From contig JAJFIX010000040.1 in NCBI GenBank assembly GCA_021774575.1, positions 1-64,000 of the forward strand: a stretch of DNA of 64,000 nt, read 5' to 3'. The notes beneath the pieces were generated by a model that worked only from the letters and a program-made list of their open reading frames with translations, ran no database searches and had not been told where the DNA came from. This document shows positions 52,671-61,164 of the stretch, one piece after another (the first letter of the stretch is position 1; each line of letters starts with the position of its first letter). The DNA comes from Alphaproteobacteria bacterium. GTDB lineage: Bacteria; Pseudomonadota; Alphaproteobacteria; UBA6615. The translations under genes were made by a program, and so were the position numbers.

Positions 52671-52855
52671 TCTATGGTCCCCCGTTTTTCTCCGAAAGCT
52701 TTCCCGGCAGTAGCGCCATAGTAACAGACTAAGCTCGGTTTACGAGGGCTTGTCTGGGTCTTTCTTTTAGCGACTGGAAGGGGCCAAACATGTGGACATT
52801 TTAGCGGACATAATTTCATTCGCACTTGACACATATATATGATATTATTGACTTT

Positions 52856-54091
52856 ATGGACAATGATAAGTCGGACATAATGACAGACAAATATGAGGTC
52901 GAGGATCGTCAGGAATCCGTCACAGAAATGGAACCCCTGCTGATACCCGAGGGGGGCAAATTGCGTGGGGAGCTGGCCGACCTTGCACTGGAGCTGACCG
53001 CCCAATCAACCGGCCTGCGCCGGAGCCTGCCCGATGGTGTGGTTAAGGCGCTATCGGAACTCGTGCGATCGATGAATTGCTATTACTCAAACTTGATTGA
53101 AGGTCACGATACCCATCCAATTGATATCGAACGCGCGCTGAATGAAGATTACAGCAAGGATGCAAAAAAGCGCGACCTGCAACGAGAAGCCCGCGCGCAT
53201 ATCGTGGTACAGAAATGGATTGATGAGGGCGGTCTTAAGGGTAAAGCAACATCGCAGAAAGCCATCCTAGGTATTCACCAGCGCTTTTATGAGCTACTAC
53301 CCGAAGATCTCCTTTGGGCAGAAAACCCCGGTACAAAAGAGCGAATAAGGGTAATAGCCGGCAAACTACGGCAAGCCGATGTCAAAGTTGGTAGACATAT
53401 TTCAATTAGCCCTGGTTCGCTGCCGCGCTTTATGCGCCGCTTTGAAGACGTTTACGCCAATTCGGGAAAGGTCGATGCAATCATTGCTTCGGCCACCGCA
53501 CACCATCGCTTGTTATGGATGCATCCGTTTCTTGATGGCAATGGGCGTGTTGCCCGGCTGATGTCGTATGCCATGCTGCGTGATGCGCTAGATAAGGGTG
53601 GCATCTGGTCCATTGCGCGCGGCCTTGCGCGAAACAAAACAGATTATTTGGACCACTTGGGCGCGGCTGATCTGCCGCGCCGCAATGACCTAGATGGCAG
53701 AGGCAATCTCAGCGAAGATACACTGGCCGAATTTGCCAAGTTTTTTCTAAAAACCTGCATTGACCAAGTCGCGTTCATGGAAAACTTAGTTCAGCCGGAA
53801 AAACTGCGCGACCGCATCATGATATGGGCGCAAGAAGAAATCAGGGCCGATGCGCTACCGCAAAAATCCGGAATTATCCTCGAAGCCGTGCTGTACCGCG
53901 GTGAACTTCCACGCAGCCAGGTCGCCAACATTCTCAACAACACGGATCGCAATGCGCGCCGTATCACAAAGGCATTACTGGAACGTGGTGTCCTGACGTC
54001 GGACGGTCCGCGCGCGCCACTGCGCCTGACCTTCCCTGCCGTTCTCGCCTCACGATGGATGCCGGGGCTGTATCCGGAGTTATCTGGTTGA
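52856..54091 (+). CDS. Fic-domain adenylyltransferase (class II)
   Basis: 411 residues from the ATG at 52856 (TTG at 52826 or ATG at 52880 possible). The core motif HPFLDGNGRVAR starts at H223, the catalytic histidine for nucleotidyl transfer (usually AMP). An N-terminal inhibitory helix is visible as SNLIEG near residue 70, the (S/T)xxxE(G/N) motif that blocks the active site in class II Fic proteins. The C-terminal part carries a winged-helix-like domain (LPRSQVANILNNTDRNARRITKAL). It probably regulates a target protein by AMPylation. Part of it is copied at 55.9 kb. Confidence 0.93.
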   Translation: MDNDKSDIMTDKYEVEDRQESVTEMEPLLIPEGGKLRGELADLALELTAQSTGLRRSLPDGVVKALSELVRSMNCYYSNLIEGHDTHPIDIERALNEDYSKDAKKRDLQREARAHIVVQKWIDEGGLKGKATSQKAILGIHQRFYELLPEDLLWAENPGTKERIRVIAGKLRQADVKVGRHISISPGSLPRFMRRFEDVYANSGKVDAIIASATAHHRLLWMHPFLDGNGRVARLMSYAMLRDALDKGGIWSIARGLARNKTDYLDHLGAADLPRRNDLDGRGNLSEDTLAEFAKFFLKTCIDQVAFMENLVQPEKLRDRIMIWAQEEIRADALPQKSGIILEAVLYRGELPRSQVANILNNTDRNARRITKALLERGVLTSDGPRAPLRLTFPAVLASRWMPGLYPELSG

Positions 54092-54117
54092 TGGAAGCAG
54101 ACGCCGCGTGTCCGCCC

Positions 54118-55059
54118 TCACCCACCCGCCAGCCGGTCCAAGGATAATTCGGGAAATTTCTTCCAGGCTTTTGGCACCTCACCTTCGATCACGCCGCGCC
54201 AGGCCTGAAAGCGCTGCCACAGAATGTCGGTCACGGCGCGGATGCGCGCCGTGGTGCGCAAATCGGGGTGGGTGAGGATCCAGATGTCGTAGCCTTTCTC
54301 GGCGACCGAACGAGGGTGGCGTTCAAGCAACGGGTCGGTGTCGCCCATGAAACAAGGCAGGCGTGCCAGGCCGAGCCCGGCGCGCGCCGCCTCGTGCATC
54401 GCCAGCGCGGAGTTGAATGAGGCTTGAGTGCGGGCATCGGGAAAGATGTCGCGAAACCATTTGGCATTGGTGAGTGTATCGGCCGATTTTTGATAGGTAT
54501 AGACCAGCGCCGGGGTGCCCCCGTTGGCGGGAGCCAGGTAGCGGTCTTTGCGCCGGTAGAGATGATATACGGTCGCGGCGGCCCGGCGCCCGACCAGCGA
54601 TTGGTGCGGCGCATTGGTATAGCGCACCGCGACATCGGCCTCCCGGCGCAGCAGATCCGAGACGATATCCGACGCGGCAAGCTGCAAATCAATTTCCGGG
54701 TGGTGGGTGAGCACCCGGCGGATCAACGCCATGCCGATGGTATTGAGCACTGAATCCGAAATGGTCAGACGCACTGTGCCGCTGAGCGCCATATCCTCAC
54801 CGGCGATGCTGGCCTCAATACCGGCAAACTCATCGGCCACTCGCTCGGCAGCCTGGAGAATTTTCTCACCCGCCGTAGTTAACTTGAAGCCTGCCGGTGA
54901 TTTATCGAACAGTCGCGAGCCGAGCCGCTGCTCCAGGGATGCAATACGCCGCGCCACCGTCGTGTGATTGACCTTCATCGCTTCACCGGCTTGTTTTGCC
55001 GTGCCTTGGGTGGCGACGCTCAAAAAGAACCGCAAATCGTCCCAGTTCAGTGCTTGCAT
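54118..55059 (-). CDS. LysR-family transcriptional regulator
   Basis: 313 residues. The N-terminal winged HTH (LNWDDLRFFLSVATQGTAKQAGEAMKVNHTTVARRIASLEQRLGSRLF) is typical of the LysR subfamily that regulates a divergent gene, with a periplasmic-binding-like effector domain after. The divergently transcribed 56-aa gene and DUF427 gene across the 165-base gap are the likely targets. Confidence 0.92.
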   Translation of the reverse strand: MQALNWDDLRFFLSVATQGTAKQAGEAMKVNHTTVARRIASLEQRLGSRLFDKSPAGFKLTTAGEKILQAAERVADEFAGIEASIAGEDMALSGTVRLTISDSVLNTIGMALIRRVLTHHPEIDLQLAASDIVSDLLRREADVAVRYTNAPHQSLVGRRAAATVYHLYRRKDRYLAPANGGTPALVYTYQKSADTLTNAKWFRDIFPDARTQASFNSALAMHEAARAGLGLARLPCFMGDTDPLLERHPRSVAEKGYDIWILTHPDLRTTARIRAVTDILWQRFQAWRGVIEGEVPKAWKKFPELSLDRLAGG

Positions 55060-55104
55060 ATCATTTTCTTTTCAGTGGCTTTCATTCATTCATGATCATT
55101 CGAC

Positions 55105-55135
55105 CCAAATTATATATGCATATTAATGCGCATCG
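55105..55135. promoter_or_regulatory. AT-rich palindromic region in the LysR divergent promoter
   Basis: TATATATGCATATTAATGCG and following CAT form an imperfect inverted repeat (ATGCAT and ATGCGCAT) centred in the gap between LysR and the 56-aa gene, a likely LysR-binding site. Not supported by more than symmetry and position. Confidence 0.35.
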
Positions 55136-55224
55136 AAAGCGATTTATTGAGAATTGATATATATCTTTGCGTAATCTAACTATGACGCCACCGAACATGA
55201 AATCTTTCCAGAGGAGGCAGGCAG

Positions 55225-55395
55225 ATGCGTAAACAACCCGCCACGAGAAAGACCCCAGTCAAACGGCAGGACAAACCACAGAACAATATGACTGCGGCGC
55301 TGGCCAGAGTGATCAATGCTGGCGACCGCCTGCGCCTATTTGATAGTATCGGTCGATTTATAAGCAGCGGATTTCTGCCGCGCCGCAGCCTGTAA
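55225..55395 (+). CDS. small basic protein of unknown function (56 aa)
   Basis: ATG at 55225 with a strong GAGGAGGC seven bases upstream. 56 residues: a Lys/Arg-rich start (RKQPATRKTPVKRQDKP) and a helical C-terminal half (LARVINAGDRLRLFDSIGRF). It ends before DUF427 by 60 bases, so the two are probably cotranscribed under LysR control. No family recognised. Confidence 0.6.
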   Translation: MRKQPATRKTPVKRQDKPQNNMTAALARVINAGDRLRLFDSIGRFISSGFLPRRSL

Positions 55396-55454
55396 GGGCT
55401 AGGACCGAGGCCAACACGAGATGAGCGGAATTCCAATATGCAAAAGGGAAACGT

Positions 55455-55850
55455 ATGATGACCGATCAAACTAGTTTGGCCCCTGCACCAGTCACCGGGG
55501 CCATCCGCAACCCGTCCGACCCGAACCACTTCATGGTCGTGCAAAAAGTTGAAAAGCCGCTGCGTATCTGGCACGGCGAGACCCTATTGGCGGAAACAAC
55601 CACGGCGCTTCGATTGATCGAGGTCGGCAAAAGAATTCCCGAACCCCGCTACTATGTCGCCATGGCGGACCTGAAAGCAGAGCTCAGCCCGACAGAGAAA
55701 ACCACCCATTGTCCGCTCAAAGGCGATGCCAGCTATCTCGCCTTAAATGGCCAAGAACTTGCCTGGACATATGAGACCTTCGACTTCGCCGACATTTTAT
55801 CAGGTCATGTGTCTTTTTGGGGCCCCGACATTCGAACCGCCGAAGGGTAA
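55455..55850 (+). CDS. DUF427-family protein
   Basis: 131 residues. VVQKVEKPLRIWHGETLLAETTTAL, RIPEPRYYVAMADL and KTTHCPLKGDASYLAL match the DUF427 domain, a small beta-rich fold of unknown role. The C-terminal portion has WTYETFDFADILSGHVSFW. It may be cotranscribed with the 56-aa gene. Start at ATG 55455 or the ATG three bases later. Confidence 0.86.
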   Translation: MMTDQTSLAPAPVTGAIRNPSDPNHFMVVQKVEKPLRIWHGETLLAETTTALRLIEVGKRIPEPRYYVAMADLKAELSPTEKTTHCPLKGDASYLALNGQELAWTYETFDFADILSGHVSFWGPDIRTAEG

Positions 55851-55899
55851 TCCCACTTTGGACCGAGCGGCGAGCACCGAATATCACGGCAGAGTTTTT

Positions 55900-56110
55900 A
55901 ATCGGCCGGAAGAAAAACTTGTTGCGGACTCGCCCCTATATCGATCTGCCGCGCCGCAATGATCTTGATGGCAGAGGCAATCTCAGCAAAGAGACGCTAG
56001 CCGACTTTGCGATGTTCTTTCTAAATAATTGCATCGACCAAATCGCGTTCATGGAAAACTTAGTCCAGCCGGAAACACTGCGCGACCCCACCATAATATG
56101 GTGGCCGTAT
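55900..56110 (+). pseudogene. mosaic remnant: HD-gene start joined to an internal Fic segment
   Basis: From about 55905 the sequence resembles the 5' end of the HD gene (CGGACTC-CCCCT-TATCGATC, translated EEKLVADSPLYRS compared with EGKVVTDSPLYRS). At about 55946 it switches to a Fic-like segment (DLPRRNDLDGRGNLS...CIDQIAFMENLVQPE), closely matching the Fic gene at 53664-53830. The two parts are in different frames, joined at CGATCTGCC. No intact gene can be made from it. Confidence 0.8.
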
Positions 56111-56169
56111 CTTATTTTTCGCGATTTGCCTAAATTGGGTAAACCCTAGTACGAAAACGGGAGATATTC

Positions 56170-56571
56170 ATGATCCAAGAATTTCGCGATTTTGCCATGC
56201 GGGGAAACGTCGTTGATCTGGCGGTTGGTTTCATTTTGGGTGGCGCGTTCAGTACCATCGTCAAGTCGGCGGTTAACGATGTAATCATGCCGCCGGTCGG
56301 ATTAATGCTTGGCGGCGTCGATTTTGCAGAAATGAGGATTATACTTGAAGAAGCGAATGAAGCTGAGGGCATCGCCGAGGTCGCAATAAGCTACGGCCTG
56401 TTCATCAACAGCCTCATCAGCTTCGTCATTGTGGCCTGGGTTTTGTTCATCCTTATTAGAGCAATGAACAACGCCAAGAAAAAACAGGAAGAAACTGCGG
56501 CAGAACCGGCTGCACCACCCAAGCAAGAGGTCCTGCTGGAAGAAATTCGCGACCTGCTGGCCAAAAGCTGA
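56170..56571 (+). CDS. mscL: large-conductance mechanosensitive channel MscL
   Basis: 133 residues. FRDFAMRGNVVDLAVGFILGGAF (about 5-27) and NDVIMPPVGLMLGGVDF are the MscL pore-helix sequences; the second helix is NSLISFVIVAWVLFILIRAMN and the C terminus ends in the typical EEIRDLLAKS helix bundle. It opens as a pentamer under osmotic downshock. Length is normal. Confidence 0.95.
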   Translation: MIQEFRDFAMRGNVVDLAVGFILGGAFSTIVKSAVNDVIMPPVGLMLGGVDFAEMRIILEEANEAEGIAEVAISYGLFINSLISFVIVAWVLFILIRAMNNAKKKQEETAAEPAAPPKQEVLLEEIRDLLAKS

Positions 56572-56709
56572 GTACGGGCGGCACCTGAAAACCAAAGACA
56601 AGCAACCAAGTCCCGCTTTGGGCAGGGCGGGAAAACGACTATCGTTGTAACGTCATTGTTGTAATGTCATTGGGCGGGCAATCAGGTGCCACCTCTCAAG
56701 GAGCCGATT

Positions 56710-57465
56710 TTGGCTAGTATAGTAGACGAATACGAAGCGGCCGAGCAGGCGGCGATCATCCGGCTGGAAGGCAAGGTTGTTACGGACTCTCCCCTCTATC
56801 GATCCGGCCCGACCGATCCGCGTGACCCGCCGCCCTGGTATGACGAGCTTTCCCGCGATCCGCCGGTGCAGATCCTCGCCGGCGACGATCCACGGCTCCC
56901 GGCGATGCCTGCCAAGCCGACTTTGATCGATTATTTCACCTATCGTTTTGGGCCATCGCAGCATCTTCTGCAAAGTGCGCGACTGGCCAAAATTAATGGT
57001 TGCAGCGAGAAAATCGTTCTGGCCTGTTTGCTGCATGATATTTCGGTGTTTGGCCTGCTTGTGCCCGAACATGGTTATTGGGGGGCGCAACTGATCGCGC
57101 CTTATGTCGATGAAGAGGTGAGCTGGGCGGTGCGCTATCACCAAGCATTGCGTTTTTTCCCCGACCCCGAGGTCGGCTATGAATACCCCCAAGCCTATAT
57201 CAACTGGTTTGGCCCAGACTATCAGGTCGACGACTATATTCGTCGTGATTACGACATTGCGCGAAATCACCAATGGTATATGTCGGCGCGCCATATCACG
57301 ATCAACGACCTCTACGCCTTCGATACCGATATCATCGTTCCCATTGACGATTTCGTCGATCTGATCGGCCGCCATTTTCGCCAGCCGGAAGAAGGGCTGG
57401 GCCTCGACAATAGCCCGGCCGCCCATATGTGGCGCACGATCATGCGTCCGACAAAATTCCTTTGA
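56710..57465 (+). CDS. HD-domain protein, possible metal-dependent phosphohydrolase
   Basis: 251 residues, apparently starting at TTG 56710 with AAGGAG six bases upstream; an in-frame ATG at 56686 lacks a ribosome site. The motif VLACLLHDISVFGLL has the HD pair, with further histidines in VPEHGYWGAQL and VRYHQALRFF. These fit a phosphohydrolase, but the substrate is not evident. The N-terminal segment is partly copied at 55.9 kb. Confidence 0.78.
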   Translation: MASIVDEYEAAEQAAIIRLEGKVVTDSPLYRSGPTDPRDPPPWYDELSRDPPVQILAGDDPRLPAMPAKPTLIDYFTYRFGPSQHLLQSARLAKINGCSEKIVLACLLHDISVFGLLVPEHGYWGAQLIAPYVDEEVSWAVRYHQALRFFPDPEVGYEYPQAYINWFGPDYQVDDYIRRDYDIARNHQWYMSARHITINDLYAFDTDIIVPIDDFVDLIGRHFRQPEEGLGLDNSPAAHMWRTIMRPTKFL

Positions 57466-57637
57466 GCCAAATGATTGGAGCCAAAATATATTTTTAGCGG
57501 CGCCATTTCCGAACACGTCACCTACTTTACGCCGCTCCGCGCTTGACCGGATCTGTCCAAAAAAACCGAAATCACATAAAAATATGAGATATCTGGGATG
57601 GAAGGGCCTGACGGGCATAATAAATACGGAGGGTAAG

Positions 57638-59266
57638 TTACTCCGACCCGTTTTGCTGAAGCGTTGCAAGTTCGGCGCTAATCCTCTGAATGACACCGGC
57701 CCAATCATCGGGACTATCTTGGCGAAATAATCGCATCGTCGGATACCACGGGCTGTCAATTCGATCCATCAACCAGCGCCAATCACTTACGGCCGACAAC
57801 ATGGTCCAGATGGGGCAACCCATCCCCCCGACCAAATGACATACGGACGTATCTGTGGAAATCACCAGATCAAGGTGCGAAATCGCCAAAGCAGTGTCGG
57901 AATAATCCCTAAAGTTTGTCGAAAGATCGACAATCTCACTGCCAAAAATGGACGTTGCCATTCCAGTATGACCCACCTGAAGACTATCCACCTGAAGACT
58001 ATATAGTGAAATTCCTGAGATATCTTTTAGAGGCAGTAAGTTTCTGGGGTCCATCGACCGTTTATAATCTTCCGTATATGACGGGTTTCCGGCCCAAACA
58101 ATCCCAACACGAAACCCCTTATCGGCAGATATCGTTTTTGCCCATTCCTCATCTTCGGTCCGACCCGCTTTAAAGTAAGGTATTTGGGCAGGAATTGTTT
58201 TGAGTGACGTCCCCAATATTCGCGGCAAATCCATTAAAGTAGCATGAAAATCAAATTTTTCAGGTGTAATCCCTGAACGAATAATGGTAACCGGCCAATC
58301 GAGCCTTGAAACAAGCCGTTCCAGCGATTTTGGCACTTCGAGAAATACCTCTGCCGCAATTTCGGCCACCATCGGCACAAATCTTAGAAATTGCAGGGTG
58401 TCGCCTATTCCTTGTTCGGGATAAACGAGCAAGGATTTCCCTGTTAAATCTTCTCCCGACCAAATCGGGTTATGGTAACTAACACGCCGGCTAGGCGAAT
58501 AATCAAGGCGCCAGCGCCAATCATATTCGCGCCATCCCTCGTCAAAATCTCCGACGGAAAGCAACGCTTGGCCCCTTGCGTAATGCGCTCTGGCAAATTC
58601 ACTATCAAGGGACAGTGCTTGATCGAATTCAGATAATGCTTCCTCATACCTGCTTTGCGCCTTAAATGCGTACCCAAGATCGACATGAATTTCCGCACTA
58701 TCCGGCCACCGTAGGAGCACGCTCTCAAGTCCTTCAATGGCTTTGTCGGTTTGCCCCATTTTTAGTCGCTGACGCGCCAATTTCATGTGGAATGAAAGCG
58801 TCTCAGGTGCAATTAACAATGCCTCATTAATGACCTCAATCGCCTTTCCATATTCCCCCAATTCATCGAAAACACTGCCGAGGCTCGACAATGCTGAAAT
58901 ATTGTTTGGCTCAAGCTTTAGGGCAGCTCTTAGGTCCAAAATAGCCTGATCAAACTTGCGTTCGCGACGCAATAAATTTCCCCTGGCCGCAAGCGCCTCG
59001 GGAAATTTTGGCCGCCCCTGCAACGCCCGATCCAAATATTTCGACGAAATATCCAGCTCATTATTTTGAATTGAAATCACACCAAGATTGCATAATGCAT
59101 CGACATGATACGGGTCTATTTTGATCACTCGTTCGTACATCTCTTGCGCCATAGAAATCCGCTTTGCCATATGGTGCGCAAGACCTGTGGCGAATAAATC
59201 CTGCCCCGAAACCGGCGCTCTCCCCCGCGCCTTTTTCTTTTCCGCTCGCCGTTCTTTTCTACCCAT
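57638..59266 (-). CDS. TPR protein with GT9/ADP-heptose-like glycosyltransferase domain
   Basis: 542 residues from the ATG at 59266; a longer frame overlaps the tRNA. A basic start (GRKERRAEKKKARGR), then TPR repeats (about 30-270, such as PYHVDALCNLGVISIQNNELD), then a GT9-like region with LLVYPEQGIGDTLQFLRFVP, FRVGIVWAGNPSYTEDYKRSM and DLVISTDTSVCHLVGGMG. It probably modifies proteins or a surface polymer. A small tandem duplication of CCACCTGAAGACTAT (about 57969-57998) repeats residues SLQVD. Confidence 0.87.
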   Translation of the reverse strand: MGRKERRAEKKKARGRAPVSGQDLFATGLAHHMAKRISMAQEMYERVIKIDPYHVDALCNLGVISIQNNELDISSKYLDRALQGRPKFPEALAARGNLLRRERKFDQAILDLRAALKLEPNNISALSSLGSVFDELGEYGKAIEVINEALLIAPETLSFHMKLARQRLKMGQTDKAIEGLESVLLRWPDSAEIHVDLGYAFKAQSRYEEALSEFDQALSLDSEFARAHYARGQALLSVGDFDEGWREYDWRWRLDYSPSRRVSYHNPIWSGEDLTGKSLLVYPEQGIGDTLQFLRFVPMVAEIAAEVFLEVPKSLERLVSRLDWPVTIIRSGITPEKFDFHATLMDLPRILGTSLKTIPAQIPYFKAGRTEDEEWAKTISADKGFRVGIVWAGNPSYTEDYKRSMDPRNLLPLKDISGISLYSLQVDSLQVGHTGMATSIFGSEIVDLSTNFRDYSDTALAISHLDLVISTDTSVCHLVGGMGCPIWTMLSAVSDWRWLMDRIDSPWYPTMRLFRQDSPDDWAGVIQRISAELATLQQNGSE

Positions 59267-59432
59267 AGCTGAAAAGCCCACCACAAAATCGTTGAATTGA
59301 TTCGGTTGATACGCGTGGTACGTCCAGCAACAGAAATAACCTGCCCCCGGAAAACCGAGACTCTGGGCCGGAGGTCTCTCCCCGGAGGTCTCTCCACTGT
59401 ATAATGCATTGTTATTAAACAATAAAATAAGA

Positions 59433-59507
59433 TGGCTGGGGCGGCAGGGATCGAACCTGCGCATGACGGGATCAAAACCCGTTGCCTTACCACTTGGCTA
59501 CGCCCCA
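59433..59507 (-). tRNA. tRNA-Gln (TTG)
   Basis: 75 nucleotides on the minus strand. TGGGGCG acceptor stem, a D arm with AGCCAAGTGGTAAGGC, the anticodon TTG in loop TTTTGAT (plus-strand CAA at 59473-59475), a TTCGATC T loop and an encoded CCA end. All stems pair well. It lies upstream of the TPR-GT9 gene on the same strand. Confidence 0.97.
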
Positions 59508-59668
59508 ATTTAGCGCAGAAATAACAGCGCCTAAACTGGCCGGGACCATACTGGCCGTTGGCGCGCTTGGCAACAGCTGGCGATTTTTCTTTCGAAATTT
59601 GGCCATTTGGCCCTATAGTGGCCTCGTTAACCTGGCAAAAACTGGCATTTTAGTGAGAATTCGGCGAT

Positions 59669-61141
59669 ATGGCCGACAAAATTGAGAGGCGGCCCCCCGC
59701 CTCAATCAGTGATGATGCGTCCGGCATGCAAGAACTGCCGCGCCCGCCCGTGTCCAATCCGGTGGCCGCGTTGGCGGAGCTGGTGGCGCGCATTGACGCG
59801 GGCGAGACGTCCCTAGCGGCCGAAGCCGATACGCTTCGCGGGCTGCTGGTTGCGGTTGCCCATGCGCGTAGCTCCAGTGGCAGATCCAGTGGCAGATCCA
59901 GTGGCGCGGTGATTGTTGGCAGCCCAAGCAAGCCACCGAAAACGGTCCCGACGGATCTCCCCCAGGACACCTCTCAGGACTCCCCTCAGAACTCTAGAGA
60001 CGATATATTCGGCCGCATTGCGGCCGGTCGGTCGGACATTTTAAAACTTCGCAATTCAGCCCGCCTTGGCACTGATGCCGGTAGCGAGGCGCGGACAGGT
60101 TACGACGCGCAAAGGCAATCTAGAACCACCAACAGGGATGAATGGCTGAAGCAGGCGACGTTGAGCGTCGGCTTGGTGGCGATCATAGCGGCGATCCCCG
60201 CTGGTCTGGCCTTATTGCAGCTCACCATGACAGACACCGGGTCAACCACCGTCACCCGGCAATTGGCGTTGGCCAGCCCGACTGCTGATCGCACCCCGAT
60301 ATCGACGAGCCCCTCCACAGGATCAGAGACAGGGTCACAGGTTGGATCTCAGGCAAGATCACCGGCTGAACCAATTTCATCGGTGGTCGCGTCTACGCCC
60401 GAGGCAGAAAAGACGCTCCAGGCATCGACCCCAGGCTTTCCCGAAATTGTTGCCCTGCCTGCCGTCCCAGGGGTTGCTCCGGGTGCTAACCCCGGCGCCA
60501 CCACACCCCCCGAAACAAACTCCAGCAGCCAAGCTGCTGCCCTCCAACCCGCTGCACCGGCGCCGGTACAGGCGGACCTAGACGACGAAATGGCCGAGCT
60601 CGCGACCCGAGCCCAAGCTGGCGATCTGCGGGCCCAATATGATTTTGGACTGCATTATCTGCGCGGTGACCGGGTTGATGAAAGCCAAGAGCAGGCCGCG
60701 GCCTGGCTGGCTCAGGCGGCGAATGGCGGGCTGGCAGCGGCCCAGTATAATCTTGCGGTGCTCTATAATCAGGGCCAAGGCGTGCCCCAAGATCACGCCA
60801 CAGCCCTGGAATGGTTCGAGCAGGCCGCCGATCAAGGCCATCCCAAGGCACAATATGCGCTGGGCGTCGCCCGGTCCCAGGGCCAGACCCTGCCCCAAGA
60901 TCATCTACGGGCCGCTGAATGGTTTGCCATGGCCGCCGATCAAGGGCTGGGTGAGGCCATGTATGCCCTCGCCCTCTATGCCGAACAGGGGCTTGGCCAG
61001 GCGGTCGATCTCGAAACGGCCCTTTCCTGGTACCGTCTCGCCGACGAATATGGGGTCGCCGATGCCGGGCCAATTGCCGAAGAAATCGCCCAGCATCTCG
61101 ATGCATTAGGCCGGCAATCGGAAATTGCCCGCGGCCGTTAG
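59669..61141 (+). CDS. Sel1-repeat membrane protein
   Basis: 490 residues. A charged cytosolic N terminus, one hydrophobic helix near residues 165-190 (LSVGLVAIIAAIPAGLALL), a Ser/Thr/Pro-rich linker (190-310), then four Sel1 repeats (AQYDFGLHYLRGDRV, AQYNLAVLYNQGQGVPQD, AQYALGVARSQGQTLPQD, AMYALALYAEQGLG). Sel1 repeats mediate protein-protein contact; the protein may be an envelope scaffold. A short tandem (GGCAGATCCAGT, 59880-59905) repeats in the coding region. Confidence 0.85.
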   Translation: MADKIERRPPASISDDASGMQELPRPPVSNPVAALAELVARIDAGETSLAAEADTLRGLLVAVAHARSSSGRSSGRSSGAVIVGSPSKPPKTVPTDLPQDTSQDSPQNSRDDIFGRIAAGRSDILKLRNSARLGTDAGSEARTGYDAQRQSRTTNRDEWLKQATLSVGLVAIIAAIPAGLALLQLTMTDTGSTTVTRQLALASPTADRTPISTSPSTGSETGSQVGSQARSPAEPISSVVASTPEAEKTLQASTPGFPEIVALPAVPGVAPGANPGATTPPETNSSSQAAALQPAAPAPVQADLDDEMAELATRAQAGDLRAQYDFGLHYLRGDRVDESQEQAAAWLAQAANGGLAAAQYNLAVLYNQGQGVPQDHATALEWFEQAADQGHPKAQYALGVARSQGQTLPQDHLRAAEWFAMAADQGLGEAMYALALYAEQGLGQAVDLETALSWYRLADEYGVADAGPIAEEIAQHLDALGRQSEIARGR

Positions 61142-61164
61142 CGGCCGCAAACAAAGAGGCCGCT
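61140..61164. terminator. bidirectional terminator overlapping both stop codons
   Basis: AGCGGCC (61140-61146) pairs with GGCCGCT (61158-61164) over an 11-base loop, lying between the convergent Sel1 gene (TAG at 61139-61141) and the kinase (TAG at 61163-61165). Each arm includes part of a stop codon. It should end transcripts from both directions. The U tract on either side is weak, so efficiency is uncertain. Confidence 0.6.

Noticed and set aside
52826..52855. TTGACA box before the Fic gene
   Set aside because: TTGACA at 52826 lies only 30 bases before the preferred start and has no well-spaced -10 box, so I do not call a promoter.
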